From positions 29,707-93,706 of the forward strand of contig JBDTOT010000018.1 in assembly GCA_039933105.1 (NCBI GenBank): 64,000 nt of DNA. The letters run 5' to 3'. The notes under the pieces are model-generated. The model ran no database searches, was not told the origin of the DNA, and worked only from the letters and a program-made list of their open reading frames with translations. Shown piece after piece: positions 25,613-34,150 of the stretch (position 1 is its first letter; the number at the start of each line of letters is the position of its first letter). Source of the stretch: FEN-1219 sp039933105. GTDB taxonomy: Bacteria; Pseudomonadota; Gammaproteobacteria; Steroidobacterales; Rariloculaceae. The position numbers and the translations under genes were made by a program.

Positions 25613-26243
25613 GCTTCAGCGGCGGCGTTTTGCCCGCGTCGAGCGGCGTGCGCTGCACGTTCATGAACATCGACATGAGCGTGTACTCGCCTTGAATCAG
25701 CGTAGCCTCCGCCGCGCCGCGCTCGCCGAATTTACCGACCATCCTTGCGTACGTTGCGTCGCTGACGCTGTGGTTCTGCTCGAGCTCCGTGCAGAAGTCG
25801 TAGACGATGTCCTCGTCCTCGCTCATGTTCGGGGGCCGCCGGCCGGCCGCGAGCGCGTCCAGGATTTCCGGCTTGAGGCCCGACTTGATCGCGTTCTTGT
25901 CGTGCAGATCCCAAATGAGCTGCTGCGTCCAGTGGCGCGCCGCGATCAGCATGGCGAAGTGCGTGTTCTTCTCGCCGAGTGCGCCCTTCTCGCTTTCCAT
26001 GACCGTGTGGATGTACGTCTGGATCTCGAGGAATGGCAGCAGCACCTCCGGCGTGCGCAGGTAGCCCCACCAGAACCCGAACGGGCCGCCCGGGCGGGCT
26101 TTCGTGAACTCTGCGACGACTTTCTTCTGCACCTCGGTCATCTGCGCGGGAGGCAGAGCACCCATGCGTTCCTGGGCTGCGACGGTTGCCGCGGCGCCGA
26201 ACACGATGACGGCGGCGACGACTGCGGACACGGTTGTTTTCAA
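25599..26243 (-). CDS. Secreted carboxymuconolactone-decarboxylase-fold (CMD) protein
   Basis: A 214-residue protein with a Sec signal (cleavage after VAA|QE). The helical CMD/AhpD-type core includes LIAARHWTQQLIWDLHDKNAIKSGL and EDEDIVYDFCTELEQNHSVSD. The peroxidatic Cys pair of AhpD is missing, as in CMD-type members. Family members decarboxylate or isomerise lactone ring products of aromatic breakdown; export is atypical. It is the last gene of the six-gene operon and shares a PFPR ending with the preceding fusion protein, which points to duplication. Confidence 0.82.
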   Translation of the reverse strand: MKTTVSAVVAAVIVFGAAATVAAQERMGALPPAQMTEVQKKVVAEFTKARPGGPFGFWWGYLRTPEVLLPFLEIQTYIHTVMESEKGALGEKNTHFAMLIAARHWTQQLIWDLHDKNAIKSGLKPEILDALAAGRRPPNMSEDEDIVYDFCTELEQNHSVSDATYARMVGKFGERGAAEATLIQGEYTLMSMFMNVQRTPLDAGKTPPLKPFPR

Positions 26244-26253
26244 GCGCGACTCC

Positions 26254-27618
26254 TCAACGGGGGAAGGGAGGAAGTCGGCCGCTCTTGGCCGACTCGGGAT
26301 ACGCCATGTTCACGGCCATGGATAGATAGGTGTACAGGGCTGCTGTGACGGCGGTTTGCACGACGGCCTCTTCGCCGAGCTTTTCAACTGCCCGCGCATA
26401 AGTCGCGTCGCTGACGCGTTTGTTCTCGATCAGTTCCGTGCAGAAGTCGTACACCGCGGCCTCGTCGTCTGCCATGTGCTCGGGATGCCGGCCTTCCTCG
26501 ATCGCCTTCACGGTGTCGCGGCCGAGCCCTTCCCTCACCGAATCCTCTTCGTGGGCCGTCCAGATGTCGTTGGTCCAGTGGCGCGCCACGATCATGATGA
26601 TGAAGTGGATGAGCTTCTGGCTGATGCGCGGGTTCACGTGCGACTGCTCGTGAAGCTGCCGAAGCGGCCCGAGAATCTCGGGCAGGTGCACGTACACCGT
26701 CCAGAGATTCGGTCCACCCGCGCCGACGCCCCCATCGGGACCCGCCCCGCCACCTTCGCCGAGCCCATCCGGCCTCACCTGCTGGTATTCCGCGAGAGCC
26801 CGACGCAGCGGTTCCGTCATCTTGTCCTCGGGGATGAAGGAGAGACGGTTCTGTGCGCCCGCGGGTGCCGGAACGGGTGCGTCGCCACGTGGCTCGCTCC
26901 GAATCTGATTCAGGAGCGAGCTCACGCGCTGCTCGAGAAGTATCTTGCCGAGCGCGGGCACTACCACCGTGCGATCCGCGGCGGCAATCATGGTGGGCCG
27001 CAGCCATTTGCGCGCGGGATCGACGAACAGCAGCTCGGCCTGATCCTCGACTGCTTTGCGATGCGCGGCGGGAACCGTGCGGCTAGCCCACCGCCGCAGG
27101 TAGTCCGCGTTGATCGTCATGTCCTGACCGGGCCGCGTCTCGTGCGCGTTGACGTAGTGCACGCGCACACCCGACGGCCGCCAGTCCGCGTGCACGCGTT
27201 CCGAGAGCTCACGCATTCTGCGATCGTCGGGCCCGGCGCCCTCGTCGGCGATGATGACGACGTTCGTGAAGCGCCCCGCATGGAGCGCGCGGCTCACCAC
27301 CTCGTACGCGTCGACTGCGTCGCGTGCGGTGGCTCGTCGAGCGGGCGCCGCGTTGTCCGGCGTGACCGGAAGCACGAGCGCGTCGCCGAGGTCTTCAGCG
27401 ACACGCCGCGCCACGTAGCGAGCGACCTCCACATGATTGGCCACCGCCATGGAGCTGCCGCCAGAATAAATCAGTGTCGTCTTGCCCGACGCGACGGCCG
27501 TGGCGATCTCGTCCTGCGAGTAGTCCGCCGTCCAGATCGAGCGTAGCGGCGTTGCGGCGCGAGCGTCGGTAGCGACGGCGAGCAACGCAAAGAGCAACAG
27601 CGCGGCAACAATCTTCAT
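26254..27618 (-). CDS. Exported creatininase-like domain fused to a CMD domain
   Basis: A 454-residue exported protein (signal to about residue 21). Residues about 28-235 resemble the creatininase family of secreted hydrolases (SGKTTLIYSGG, DALVLPVTPDN, FTNVVIIADEGAG, SGVRVHYVNAH). The metal ligands are degenerate: the usual Glu/His-rich GSTEQxGPH is replaced by GGSSMAVANH, and DHGG by DEGAG. Residues about 330-450 are a CMD domain (IMIVARHWTNDIWTAHEEDS and a YDFCTELIENKRVSD segment), paralogous to the next gene. I know no characterised protein with this pairing. It lies 17 bases behind the PQQ protein gene and 10 bases before the CMD gene. Confidence 0.75.
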   Translation of the reverse strand: MKIVAALLLFALLAVATDARAATPLRSIWTADYSQDEIATAVASGKTTLIYSGGSSMAVANHVEVARYVARRVAEDLGDALVLPVTPDNAAPARRATARDAVDAYEVVSRALHAGRFTNVVIIADEGAGPDDRRMRELSERVHADWRPSGVRVHYVNAHETRPGQDMTINADYLRRWASRTVPAAHRKAVEDQAELLFVDPARKWLRPTMIAAADRTVVVPALGKILLEQRVSSLLNQIRSEPRGDAPVPAPAGAQNRLSFIPEDKMTEPLRRALAEYQQVRPDGLGEGGGAGPDGGVGAGGPNLWTVYVHLPEILGPLRQLHEQSHVNPRISQKLIHFIIMIVARHWTNDIWTAHEEDSVREGLGRDTVKAIEEGRHPEHMADDEAAVYDFCTELIENKRVSDATYARAVEKLGEEAVVQTAVTAALYTYLSMAVNMAYPESAKSGRLPPFPR

Positions 27619-27635
27619 GGGTTCACGCTCCAGTA

Positions 27636-29720
27636 TCAGTTGGCCGGCAACGTGAATACGTACAGCGCATGGCCGCGCTCCGGCACCTGAATTTCAGGCG
27701 AGAGCGTGGCGGGAACGACGCGTGTGCTGCCGCCGCCGAGCCCCGTCGTGACGGCGATGTACTGTTTGCCGTCCACCGCGAAGCTCACGGGAAACCCTTG
27801 CACCGACGTGCCGAGCCGGGTTTCCCAGACCACCTTGCCGTTGCGTACGTCGACGGCCTTGAAGCTGCGGTCGAGATCGCCGGCGAATGCCAGATTGCCC
27901 GCGGTCGACAGCACGGAGGTTAGGAACGATGCGCGCTGCTCGAGCGACCACGTGGGCTTCAGGGTGTCGACGTTGAAGGCGGCCAGCTTGCCGACGTTGC
28001 CATTCGCGCCCGGCGCCACGTAGAAACGCCGGTCGGCGCCGCCGCTGCTGCCACCACCCGGCGTGAGGTCCACGGCACGCGCGCGCATCGAGGCGCAGGT
28101 CTGGCTCAGTGGAATGATGAGTTGCCGTGTCGGCGCGTGGAAGCTCATCGCGGGCCAGTTCTTGCCGCCGGCCGTGCTCGGGCACGCGTCGATCCATTCG
28201 CCGACCTTCTGGTCGATGATGTCCTGGCGGTAGCGCGGCCGGCCAGTCTCGCGATCGAAGCTCGCCCAGATGTTCTGGAACACGGTCTCCGCGTGGCCGA
28301 TATACGCGCCCGTGCGGCGGTCGTTCTTCCACAGGATGCCGTCCTTCCCCACCGAGAACACCCACTTGTCGCGCCCGGCGTCGACGAGCACGCGCTCGTA
28401 AACGACGTCGAGGTCGAACGACTCACCGGGCGCGTGCGAGAAATACCAGGCGAGCTTGCCCGTCGTCACGTCGAGCGCGAGCGTCGAGCTCGTGTAGAGC
28501 GCAGCGTCGTTGGCGTTCATGCCGCGGCTCGCAGGCATCCAGGGCTTGGCCTGCGTGGTGCCCCAGTAGGTGAGCTTGAGATCGGGATCGTAGCTGCCGG
28601 TGATCCACGATTCCCCGCCCGAGCGATAGAGATCCGGCAGCCCGCCCCAGGTGTCGCCGCCGGGCTCGCTCGAGCGCGCGATGGTGCTGAAGCGCCAGAG
28701 CTGCTTGCCGTCTTTCGGATCGTACGCGCTGATGAAGCACTTCGTTTCCTGGTACGTGGTGCACGTGCCCATGCCCTGGATGATGAGTCCGTTGGCGATG
28801 ACCGGGCCGCTGTTCGTCGCGTAGACGTCCGGCATGACCACGTCCCACACCCGCTCGCCCGTGCGCGCGTCGAGCGCGACGAGACGTCCCTGTTGCGGGC
28901 GATTGGCCCACGTAATCGTGCTCTGAAAGATCAGCTTGTCGCCGTAGAGCGAGATCCCGCGCGGCGCCACGTCGGAGCCAACGCGGTACTCCCAAATTAG
29001 GTTGCCCGTGCGCGCATCGAGTGCCTGCACGATGCCGCCCGTGTTCGCGAGGTAAATCGTGCCTTTGTAAACGAGCGGCGCGGGCTGGTTGATGCCGCCG
29101 TCGCGCATCGGCCAGATCCAGGCGAGCTTGAGGCGCTTGGCGTTATCCGCGGTAATTTCGGCGAGCGGGCTGAAGCTCGTTGCGCTGTAGTCGCGACGCA
29201 GCATTACCCAGTCGGCGGGATCGGGGTGACGCAGTGTGTCGTCAGTCACCGGCACGAAGCCGCGCACGGTACCGGCCCTCATGACGCCCGTCGGCCCCTG
29301 GACTTCGGGAGCGGTGAGGACGGCCGCCTGGCCCGGCAGATCCTTGCCGAGGCGCTCGCTCGTGCTGGCTGTGATGGCCGCATCACTGGCCGGCGCGCCG
29401 TTGGTCTGCAGCAGGTAGGCGACGATGTTCGTGTAAGCCACCGCTTCGAGTCCGCCGGGATTGTTCGGCGGCATCGTGGAGCGGGCCTGCGCGATGAGCT
29501 CGCTCGTGGGGCGGTTGCTCCAACGAGCGACGAACTCGGGCCCGCCGAGCAGCGCGTTTGGCAATTGGCGCAGGTTCGCGCCGTGGCAGGTGGTACAGGT
29601 CTGCTCGTAGGCCGCGTGGCCCGAAGCGGCCTGCTCAGCCGTGAACGCCAGCGCCGGCGCACAGTGCAGGCCGAGCGCAGCGAAAGTCGCAAGCGAGGTC
29701 AGACGTTGGATCAAGCTCAT
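27636..29720 (-). CDS. Secreted cytochrome c-PQQ-type beta-propeller dehydrogenase
   Basis: A 694-residue exported protein. After the signal (APALA|FT), a class I cytochrome c domain has CTTCH (Cys42, Cys45, His46) and an axial Met in STMPPNNPG. An eight-bladed PQQ-type propeller follows (repeats such as GGIVQALDARTGNLIWEY and GRLVALDARTGERVWDV). The propeller has SFDLDVVYER near the place of the catalytic Asp. The heme domain is N-terminal, unlike in most quinohemoprotein alcohol dehydrogenases. It would oxidise alcohols, aldehydes or lactols and pass electrons to the respiratory chain. It is a member of the six-gene operon. Confidence 0.85.
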   Translation of the reverse strand: MSLIQRLTSLATFAALGLHCAPALAFTAEQAASGHAAYEQTCTTCHGANLRQLPNALLGGPEFVARWSNRPTSELIAQARSTMPPNNPGGLEAVAYTNIVAYLLQTNGAPASDAAITASTSERLGKDLPGQAAVLTAPEVQGPTGVMRAGTVRGFVPVTDDTLRHPDPADWVMLRRDYSATSFSPLAEITADNAKRLKLAWIWPMRDGGINQPAPLVYKGTIYLANTGGIVQALDARTGNLIWEYRVGSDVAPRGISLYGDKLIFQSTITWANRPQQGRLVALDARTGERVWDVVMPDVYATNSGPVIANGLIIQGMGTCTTYQETKCFISAYDPKDGKQLWRFSTIARSSEPGGDTWGGLPDLYRSGGESWITGSYDPDLKLTYWGTTQAKPWMPASRGMNANDAALYTSSTLALDVTTGKLAWYFSHAPGESFDLDVVYERVLVDAGRDKWVFSVGKDGILWKNDRRTGAYIGHAETVFQNIWASFDRETGRPRYRQDIIDQKVGEWIDACPSTAGGKNWPAMSFHAPTRQLIIPLSQTCASMRARAVDLTPGGGSSGGADRRFYVAPGANGNVGKLAAFNVDTLKPTWSLEQRASFLTSVLSTAGNLAFAGDLDRSFKAVDVRNGKVVWETRLGTSVQGFPVSFAVDGKQYIAVTTGLGGGSTRVVPATLSPEIQVPERGHALYVFTLPAN

Positions 29721-29752
29721 CGGGGAACATCCTCTTCAGCACGCCGCGACGC

Positions 29753-31021
29753 TCAGTACGGAATAGCCCCGCACCAGAGCTGAAATGCGCCCTCGGTTCG
29801 CACGTCCTGCTTGTAGCGGAAGGCGAGTCGGCCGTCGGGCTCTATCTTGAACAGAACGATCCGCGGCGGCACGACCTCGACGTCGTCGCCTCTGCGCCGC
29901 TTGAGGGGGCCCTCTGATTCGTGGCTAGTGGCCACGAGCGAGCGGCCGTCGGGGTGCAGCGCAAACATCCGCACGTCGAGACTCCGCGGATCCGCGGACT
30001 GGATCAGGCGCGGCTCGCCGGTCTCGGCATTCAGCGAGAACACAGCGATTGAATTCTCCATGCCTTCGGCGATGACCTCTTCGCCGCGAAAAACTTCCTT
30101 ACCCCGACCGCGATTCGCGACGTAGAGCGTGCGGCCGTTGGGATGCATTCGAATCGCCGACGCCGCTTGTCCCGATTTCGGCTGTGTTGACGCGGCGAGC
30201 ACGGAAGTGACGAACACCGGCTCCGCGGAGAGCCGATCGTCCGCAATACGGTACGTATGCAACTCGTTCTGCGCCTCGATGACCACGTACACCCAGCGGC
30301 CCGATGAATGAAACTCGACGTGGCGGCAGCGAAATTCATGGCCGCCGTTCGGCGCCACGGACTGCCTATTCGTGAGCTGGCCATTTTCGTAGCCGAAGAT
30401 TTTCAGCGCGCCGCGATCCTCTTCCTTCCTGCCGGGGACTTCCTCGTTGCCGCGCGCGGGGACGATGACGCCGCGACCGGAGGGCATGACGCGGATCTGA
30501 TGCGCGTAGATGCCCGTATCGAGCGTCGCCGCCTGCTGTACTTCGCCGCCGATCGAGCCATCGGCGTTCAGCCGGTGCACGGCGACGCTGCTCGGCTCGT
30601 TGAAGGCGGCGAGCAGGTGCGCACCGCGCTGATCGACCGTGATGTAGATCGGGCGATAGCGCAGACGAACGGCGTCGCCGACCGCCTTCAGCGCTCCCGA
30701 TGAGTCGACCTCGAGCGCGTGCAGGTAATTGTTCTTGGGTTCTTTCGCCGTGTGCGCATCACTGGTCGCAACGTAGAGTAATCTGCCCCGTGCCCAGGCT
30801 TCCTGGACCTCCTGGGGAAGTACGAATGGATCGCCGATCTCGGCGAGCGACGCGACGTCGTCTGCGACGCGGTAGCGCAGCAGCTTCGGGCCGACGTTGG
30901 CGTAAAAATCGGCTCGCGCGCTTCCCGGTGGTTGCGCCACGAGGGGCCCCAGGCGGCCGAACGCCGCAGCGCCGGCCGCGCCTGCTAGCAATGCGTTGAA
31001 CCTGCGTCTATGCACGGCCAT
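29753..31021 (-). CDS. Tat-exported lactonase-type seven-bladed beta-propeller protein
   Basis: A 422-residue protein beginning HRRRFNALLAGAAGAAAFG, a Tat signal. The remainder has repeated blades such as YIYVTVDQRG-like RPIYITVDQRGAHLL, AIRMHPNGRTLYVANRGRG and VRMFALHPDGRSLVATSHES, matching the lactonase (Pgl-type, PF10282) family. It probably opens a lactone or binds a metabolite in the periplasm, a natural step after PQQ-dependent oxidation of a lactol. It lies between the alpha/beta-hydrolase and the cytochrome c-PQQ protein in one operon. Confidence 0.82.
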   Translation of the reverse strand: MAVHRRRFNALLAGAAGAAAFGRLGPLVAQPPGSARADFYANVGPKLLRYRVADDVASLAEIGDPFVLPQEVQEAWARGRLLYVATSDAHTAKEPKNNYLHALEVDSSGALKAVGDAVRLRYRPIYITVDQRGAHLLAAFNEPSSVAVHRLNADGSIGGEVQQAATLDTGIYAHQIRVMPSGRGVIVPARGNEEVPGRKEEDRGALKIFGYENGQLTNRQSVAPNGGHEFRCRHVEFHSSGRWVYVVIEAQNELHTYRIADDRLSAEPVFVTSVLAASTQPKSGQAASAIRMHPNGRTLYVANRGRGKEVFRGEEVIAEGMENSIAVFSLNAETGEPRLIQSADPRSLDVRMFALHPDGRSLVATSHESEGPLKRRRGDDVEVVPPRIVLFKIEPDGRLAFRYKQDVRTEGAFQLWCGAIPY

Positions 31022-31036
31022 CCCCCCGGTGCCGCG

Positions 31037-31891
31037 CTAGGCGTTCTCGCGAATGAACGCGAGAACGCTTGCAACGCACTCGTCTGGCTTTGCGACGGCG
31101 ATGTGATACGCGTCGCTGCGCAGCACCACGAGCCGCGAATCGCGGATGGCCTGCTGATACTTGCGGACCTTCTCGACCGACTGCAGCGCGCTCCTGTCCG
31201 CCGTGATGATGAGCGACGGCGCCTTGATGCGCTGCAGCACGCCGTCCCGTTCGAGATCGAAGTTCGACAGAGCGGTATTCAAGCCCTGCGTGCCGGCCTG
31301 CGGCGCGTTCTTCTCCATTTGGGTCCAGTACTCGATCATCTCCGCCGACGCGGACGCCCCGAGCCTGTCCTTCTGCGGAACGGGCGACGGGTTCGTAATC
31401 GAAATCACCGACGCCGGGCCGCTGACGACGGAGAGCGTGCGCGTCCTGCCGGGAAAGTCGGCGGCGAACTGCATCGCAATCGGGCCGCCGGTCTTCGCGC
31501 CGACGATGTGCGCGGACTCGACGCCCGCCTTGTCGAGCACGCCGGCCACATACGCAGCGAGACCGGCGAACGACCACTTGAAGCCCGCGGGAACCGTCGC
31601 GAGGCCGCAGCCCGGCAGGTCCGGCCGAAGCACGCGATAGTGTTTTGCGAGCGCCGGCACCCAGGCGTACCAGACGATGCTGGACTCGAGGGCACCGTGG
31701 ATCAGAGCCACGGCTTCCGGAGTGCGCCAGGGCTCGCCGAACCAGTCGTCGCGGAAAAAGCGTTCGGTCGGCGCAGCGGCGGACGGAGTTTCCGCTGCCA
31801 CACGTGTCGCAACGACACCCGCGCCGGCAAACGCTGCGCCCACGGCGCACGATGTCTTCAGGACGTTGCGGCGAGAAATCGTGATCGCCAT
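31037..31891 (-). CDS. Tat-exported alpha/beta-hydrolase with Lys at the nucleophile position
   Basis: A 284-residue protein with the Tat signal ISRRNVLKTSCAVGAAFAG. The alpha/beta-hydrolase fold is visible: IHGALESS (oxyanion region), HIVGAKTGGPIAM (nucleophile elbow), LIITADRSALQS (acid) and SDAYHIAVAKP (His). In the elbow the usual G-x-S-x-G is G-A-K-T-G, so Lys133 takes the Ser place. The Asp and His remain. It may be a non-hydrolytic binding protein, a C-C lyase-type variant or an inactive paralog. It lies in the six-gene operon, with a strong hairpin over its 3' end. Confidence 0.85.
   Translation of the reverse strand: MAITISRRNVLKTSCAVGAAFAGAGVVATRVAAETPSAAAPTERFFRDDWFGEPWRTPEAVALIHGALESSIVWYAWVPALAKHYRVLRPDLPGCGLATVPAGFKWSFAGLAAYVAGVLDKAGVESAHIVGAKTGGPIAMQFAADFPGRTRTLSVVSGPASVISITNPSPVPQKDRLGASASAEMIEYWTQMEKNAPQAGTQGLNTALSNFDLERDGVLQRIKAPSLIITADRSALQSVEKVRKYQQAIRDSRLVVLRSDAYHIAVAKPDECVASVLAFIRENA
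31041..31068 (-). promoter_or_regulatory. Intra-operon 11-bp hairpin over the end of the alpha/beta-hydrolase gene
   Basis: GCGTTCTCGCG, a 6-base loop, then CGCGAGAACGC: a perfect stem at the last codons of the alpha/beta-hydrolase gene. No U-tract follows, so it may stabilise the mRNA or partly stop transcription inside the operon. Confidence 0.5.
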
Positions 31892-31908
31892 GGCTAGTGC
31901 TCCGTGAT

Positions 31909-33954
31909 TCAGTTCGGCTGCTTGCCTTCGGCGCGCCGCGCAAGCTCGCGTACCCACGCGCTGACGTTCGCGATCGCTGCGTCGTCGAGGAAGCTGCCGA
32001 ACGCGGGCATCTGGTTTCGGCCGCCCGCCACGGTGCGCTGGATCGTGTCGGCGGACAGACCCGGGCTAAACGCGGGACCCCCGTGACCGCCCGTGCCGTC
32101 CGCGCCGTGGCAGAAGACGCACGTATTGAAGTACGCAGTCTTCCCGGCTTCGATGTTCACTTCGACGTTCGCGTTGCTCGTGACCCTGACCGCCGACTGC
32201 TGCGCGGGCGGCACCTGCTCGAGCGTGCCATCGAGTGCGAACAGCCAAACGCTGTCGCCGCGCGGCCCGCCTTGCACGTGACCGCCCGAGTAGGCGGCGA
32301 CGTACTGGTGCCCACGATGCTCGAACGTGCTCGCCGGCGCGTTCATGCCCGCGCCGGTCTGGAACTCCCAGAGCTTGGTACCGCTCGCGGAGCTGAGCGC
32401 GGTAAGGCGGCCGTCGTTGCGGCCGATGAATACGAGGCCGCCGGCCGTCGCGATCGAACCGCTCAAACAACGCTCCGGCCACTGCTGCTGCCACACCAGC
32501 TTGTTCGTGTGCAGATCGAGCGCCGCGAACATGCCGAACATCGGCAGCGGGTTGGTGCCGAAGTTGCCGCCGATGTAGAACTCCCCGGCGGGCGGATTAC
32601 GGTCGACGATGTCCCAGGCCCGGAACACGCCCGCGTTGTCGCCCGCGCAGACGAAGATGTGGCCGGTTTGCATGTCTACCGAGCTCGGCGGCCAGTTCGC
32701 GCCGCCGCGTAAGCCCGGCTTTAGGAGCACGTAGTCTGTCCAGTAGGGCGTGAAGATGCTGCCGTGGTTCACCAGCGTGAATCCCTCCGGCGCGACTTCC
32801 ATCGACGTCGGCACGAACGGGTCGCCGACCGGAAACGGCTGCGTCGCCGCGGTCGCCTGCCGCGGCTCCTGCATGACCGGGCGCTCCTCGATGCCGATCA
32901 GCGGCTTGCCGTTCGTGCGGTCGAGAATGTAGAGGTAGCCCGTTTTCCCGGCCTGGGCCAGCCCCTTGCGTTTCACGCCACCGATGTCGATGTCGAACAG
33001 CACGACGGGATTCGGTGCGTCGTAATCCCAGAGATCGTGATGCACTTCCTGAAAATGCCAGCGGTATTTGCCGGTGCGCACGTCGATGGCAACGATCGAC
33101 GCGGAAAACAGGTTGTCGCCGGGTCGCACGCCGCCGTTGAAGTCGGGACCGGCATTGCCCGTGGAGAAATAAATGAGCCCGAGCTCGGGATCGAGAGCCG
33201 GCGTGTTCCAGACCGTGGCCCCGCCGTTGCGCCACACTTCGTTGTTCGCCGGCCACGTGTCGTGACCGAGCTCGCCCGGGGCCGGGATCGTGTAGAACGT
33301 CCAGACGAGCTTGCCGTTCTTCGCGTTGTACGCCTTCACGCGTCCGCGCACGCCGAACTCGGCGCCGGCGAAGCCCGTGATGACGAGGCCGTCGTAATAA
33401 AGCGGCGCCGTCGTGATCGTGAACCCGTCCTGCCACTTCTCGGCCTGCACGCTCCAGACAACGGTGCCGGTTTTCTGGTCGAGCGCGACGAGCTTGCCAT
33501 CGAGCTGGCCCGCGAAGACCTTGCCGTCGCCGATCGCAACGCCGCGATTCGTCCAGCTGCAGCACGCAGTCGAGATTGCCGGGTCGAGGTTCGCCTTGTA
33601 CGTCCAAAGGAACTTGCCGCTGTCGACGTCGATGGCAAAGACGTCATTCGCGCCCGTCGAGACGTAGAGCGCGCCGTCGAAGAAAATTGGTTGCGCCTCG
33701 CCCGAATACTGCGGGCCGAATCCCGAGCCGTTCAGATGGATGCGCCACACGCCTTTCAGACGCTGCACGGTGTCGCGGTTGATCTCGTTCAGTGTTGAGT
33801 AGCGGCGGTTGTACCAGTCACCGCCATTGGTCGGCCAGTCATTCCGCGGTGCCGTCAGCGATGAGCCCGCGAATTTCGGTGCGCCCACCTGTGCCTCGAG
33901 CGTCGGTGTCGCGAGCAGTGCCAGAAGAAGTGCGCAGCATGACCTGGTGTTCAT
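31909..33954 (-). CDS. Quinohemoprotein alcohol dehydrogenase (PQQ, C-terminal cytochrome c)
   Basis: A 681-residue exported quinohemoprotein (signal cleaved near LEA|QV). The PQQ propeller has the vicinal disulfide pair ISTACCSWTNRG that contacts PQQ, tryptophan-docking repeats (GKLVALDQKTGTVVW), and the active-site region HHDLWDYDAPNPVVL with the catalytic Asp. The C-terminal cytochrome c carries CVFCHGADG and an axial Met in RNQMPAFGSFLDD. The ATG at 33954 follows AGGTGAG. It heads the six-gene minus-strand operon. It should oxidise primary or secondary alcohols in the periplasm and feed the cytochrome chain. Confidence 0.93.
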   Translation of the reverse strand: MNTRSCCALLLALLATPTLEAQVGAPKFAGSSLTAPRNDWPTNGGDWYNRRYSTLNEINRDTVQRLKGVWRIHLNGSGFGPQYSGEAQPIFFDGALYVSTGANDVFAIDVDSGKFLWTYKANLDPAISTACCSWTNRGVAIGDGKVFAGQLDGKLVALDQKTGTVVWSVQAEKWQDGFTITTAPLYYDGLVITGFAGAEFGVRGRVKAYNAKNGKLVWTFYTIPAPGELGHDTWPANNEVWRNGGATVWNTPALDPELGLIYFSTGNAGPDFNGGVRPGDNLFSASIVAIDVRTGKYRWHFQEVHHDLWDYDAPNPVVLFDIDIGGVKRKGLAQAGKTGYLYILDRTNGKPLIGIEERPVMQEPRQATAATQPFPVGDPFVPTSMEVAPEGFTLVNHGSIFTPYWTDYVLLKPGLRGGANWPPSSVDMQTGHIFVCAGDNAGVFRAWDIVDRNPPAGEFYIGGNFGTNPLPMFGMFAALDLHTNKLVWQQQWPERCLSGSIATAGGLVFIGRNDGRLTALSSASGTKLWEFQTGAGMNAPASTFEHRGHQYVAAYSGGHVQGGPRGDSVWLFALDGTLEQVPPAQQSAVRVTSNANVEVNIEAGKTAYFNTCVFCHGADGTGGHGGPAFSPGLSADTIQRTVAGGRNQMPAFGSFLDDAAIANVSAWVRELARRAEGKQPN

Positions 33955-34150
33955 CGGGCTCACCTTGATGACTAGGAATCGGCCGGGAGACGCAGTGCCT
34001 TATACCGCGAACCGGTTCAGAGTTCGACTAGAGAAACGCAGGCCATCTTTTCGGCAATCGATTGTAATGCGGTAGGTAACGAAGCAAGATCGCGTCAAGC
34101 TGCTACGCACCGCCCGCGCGAGCCTGGCGGCGAGTCGCTCGGGGGATCCA

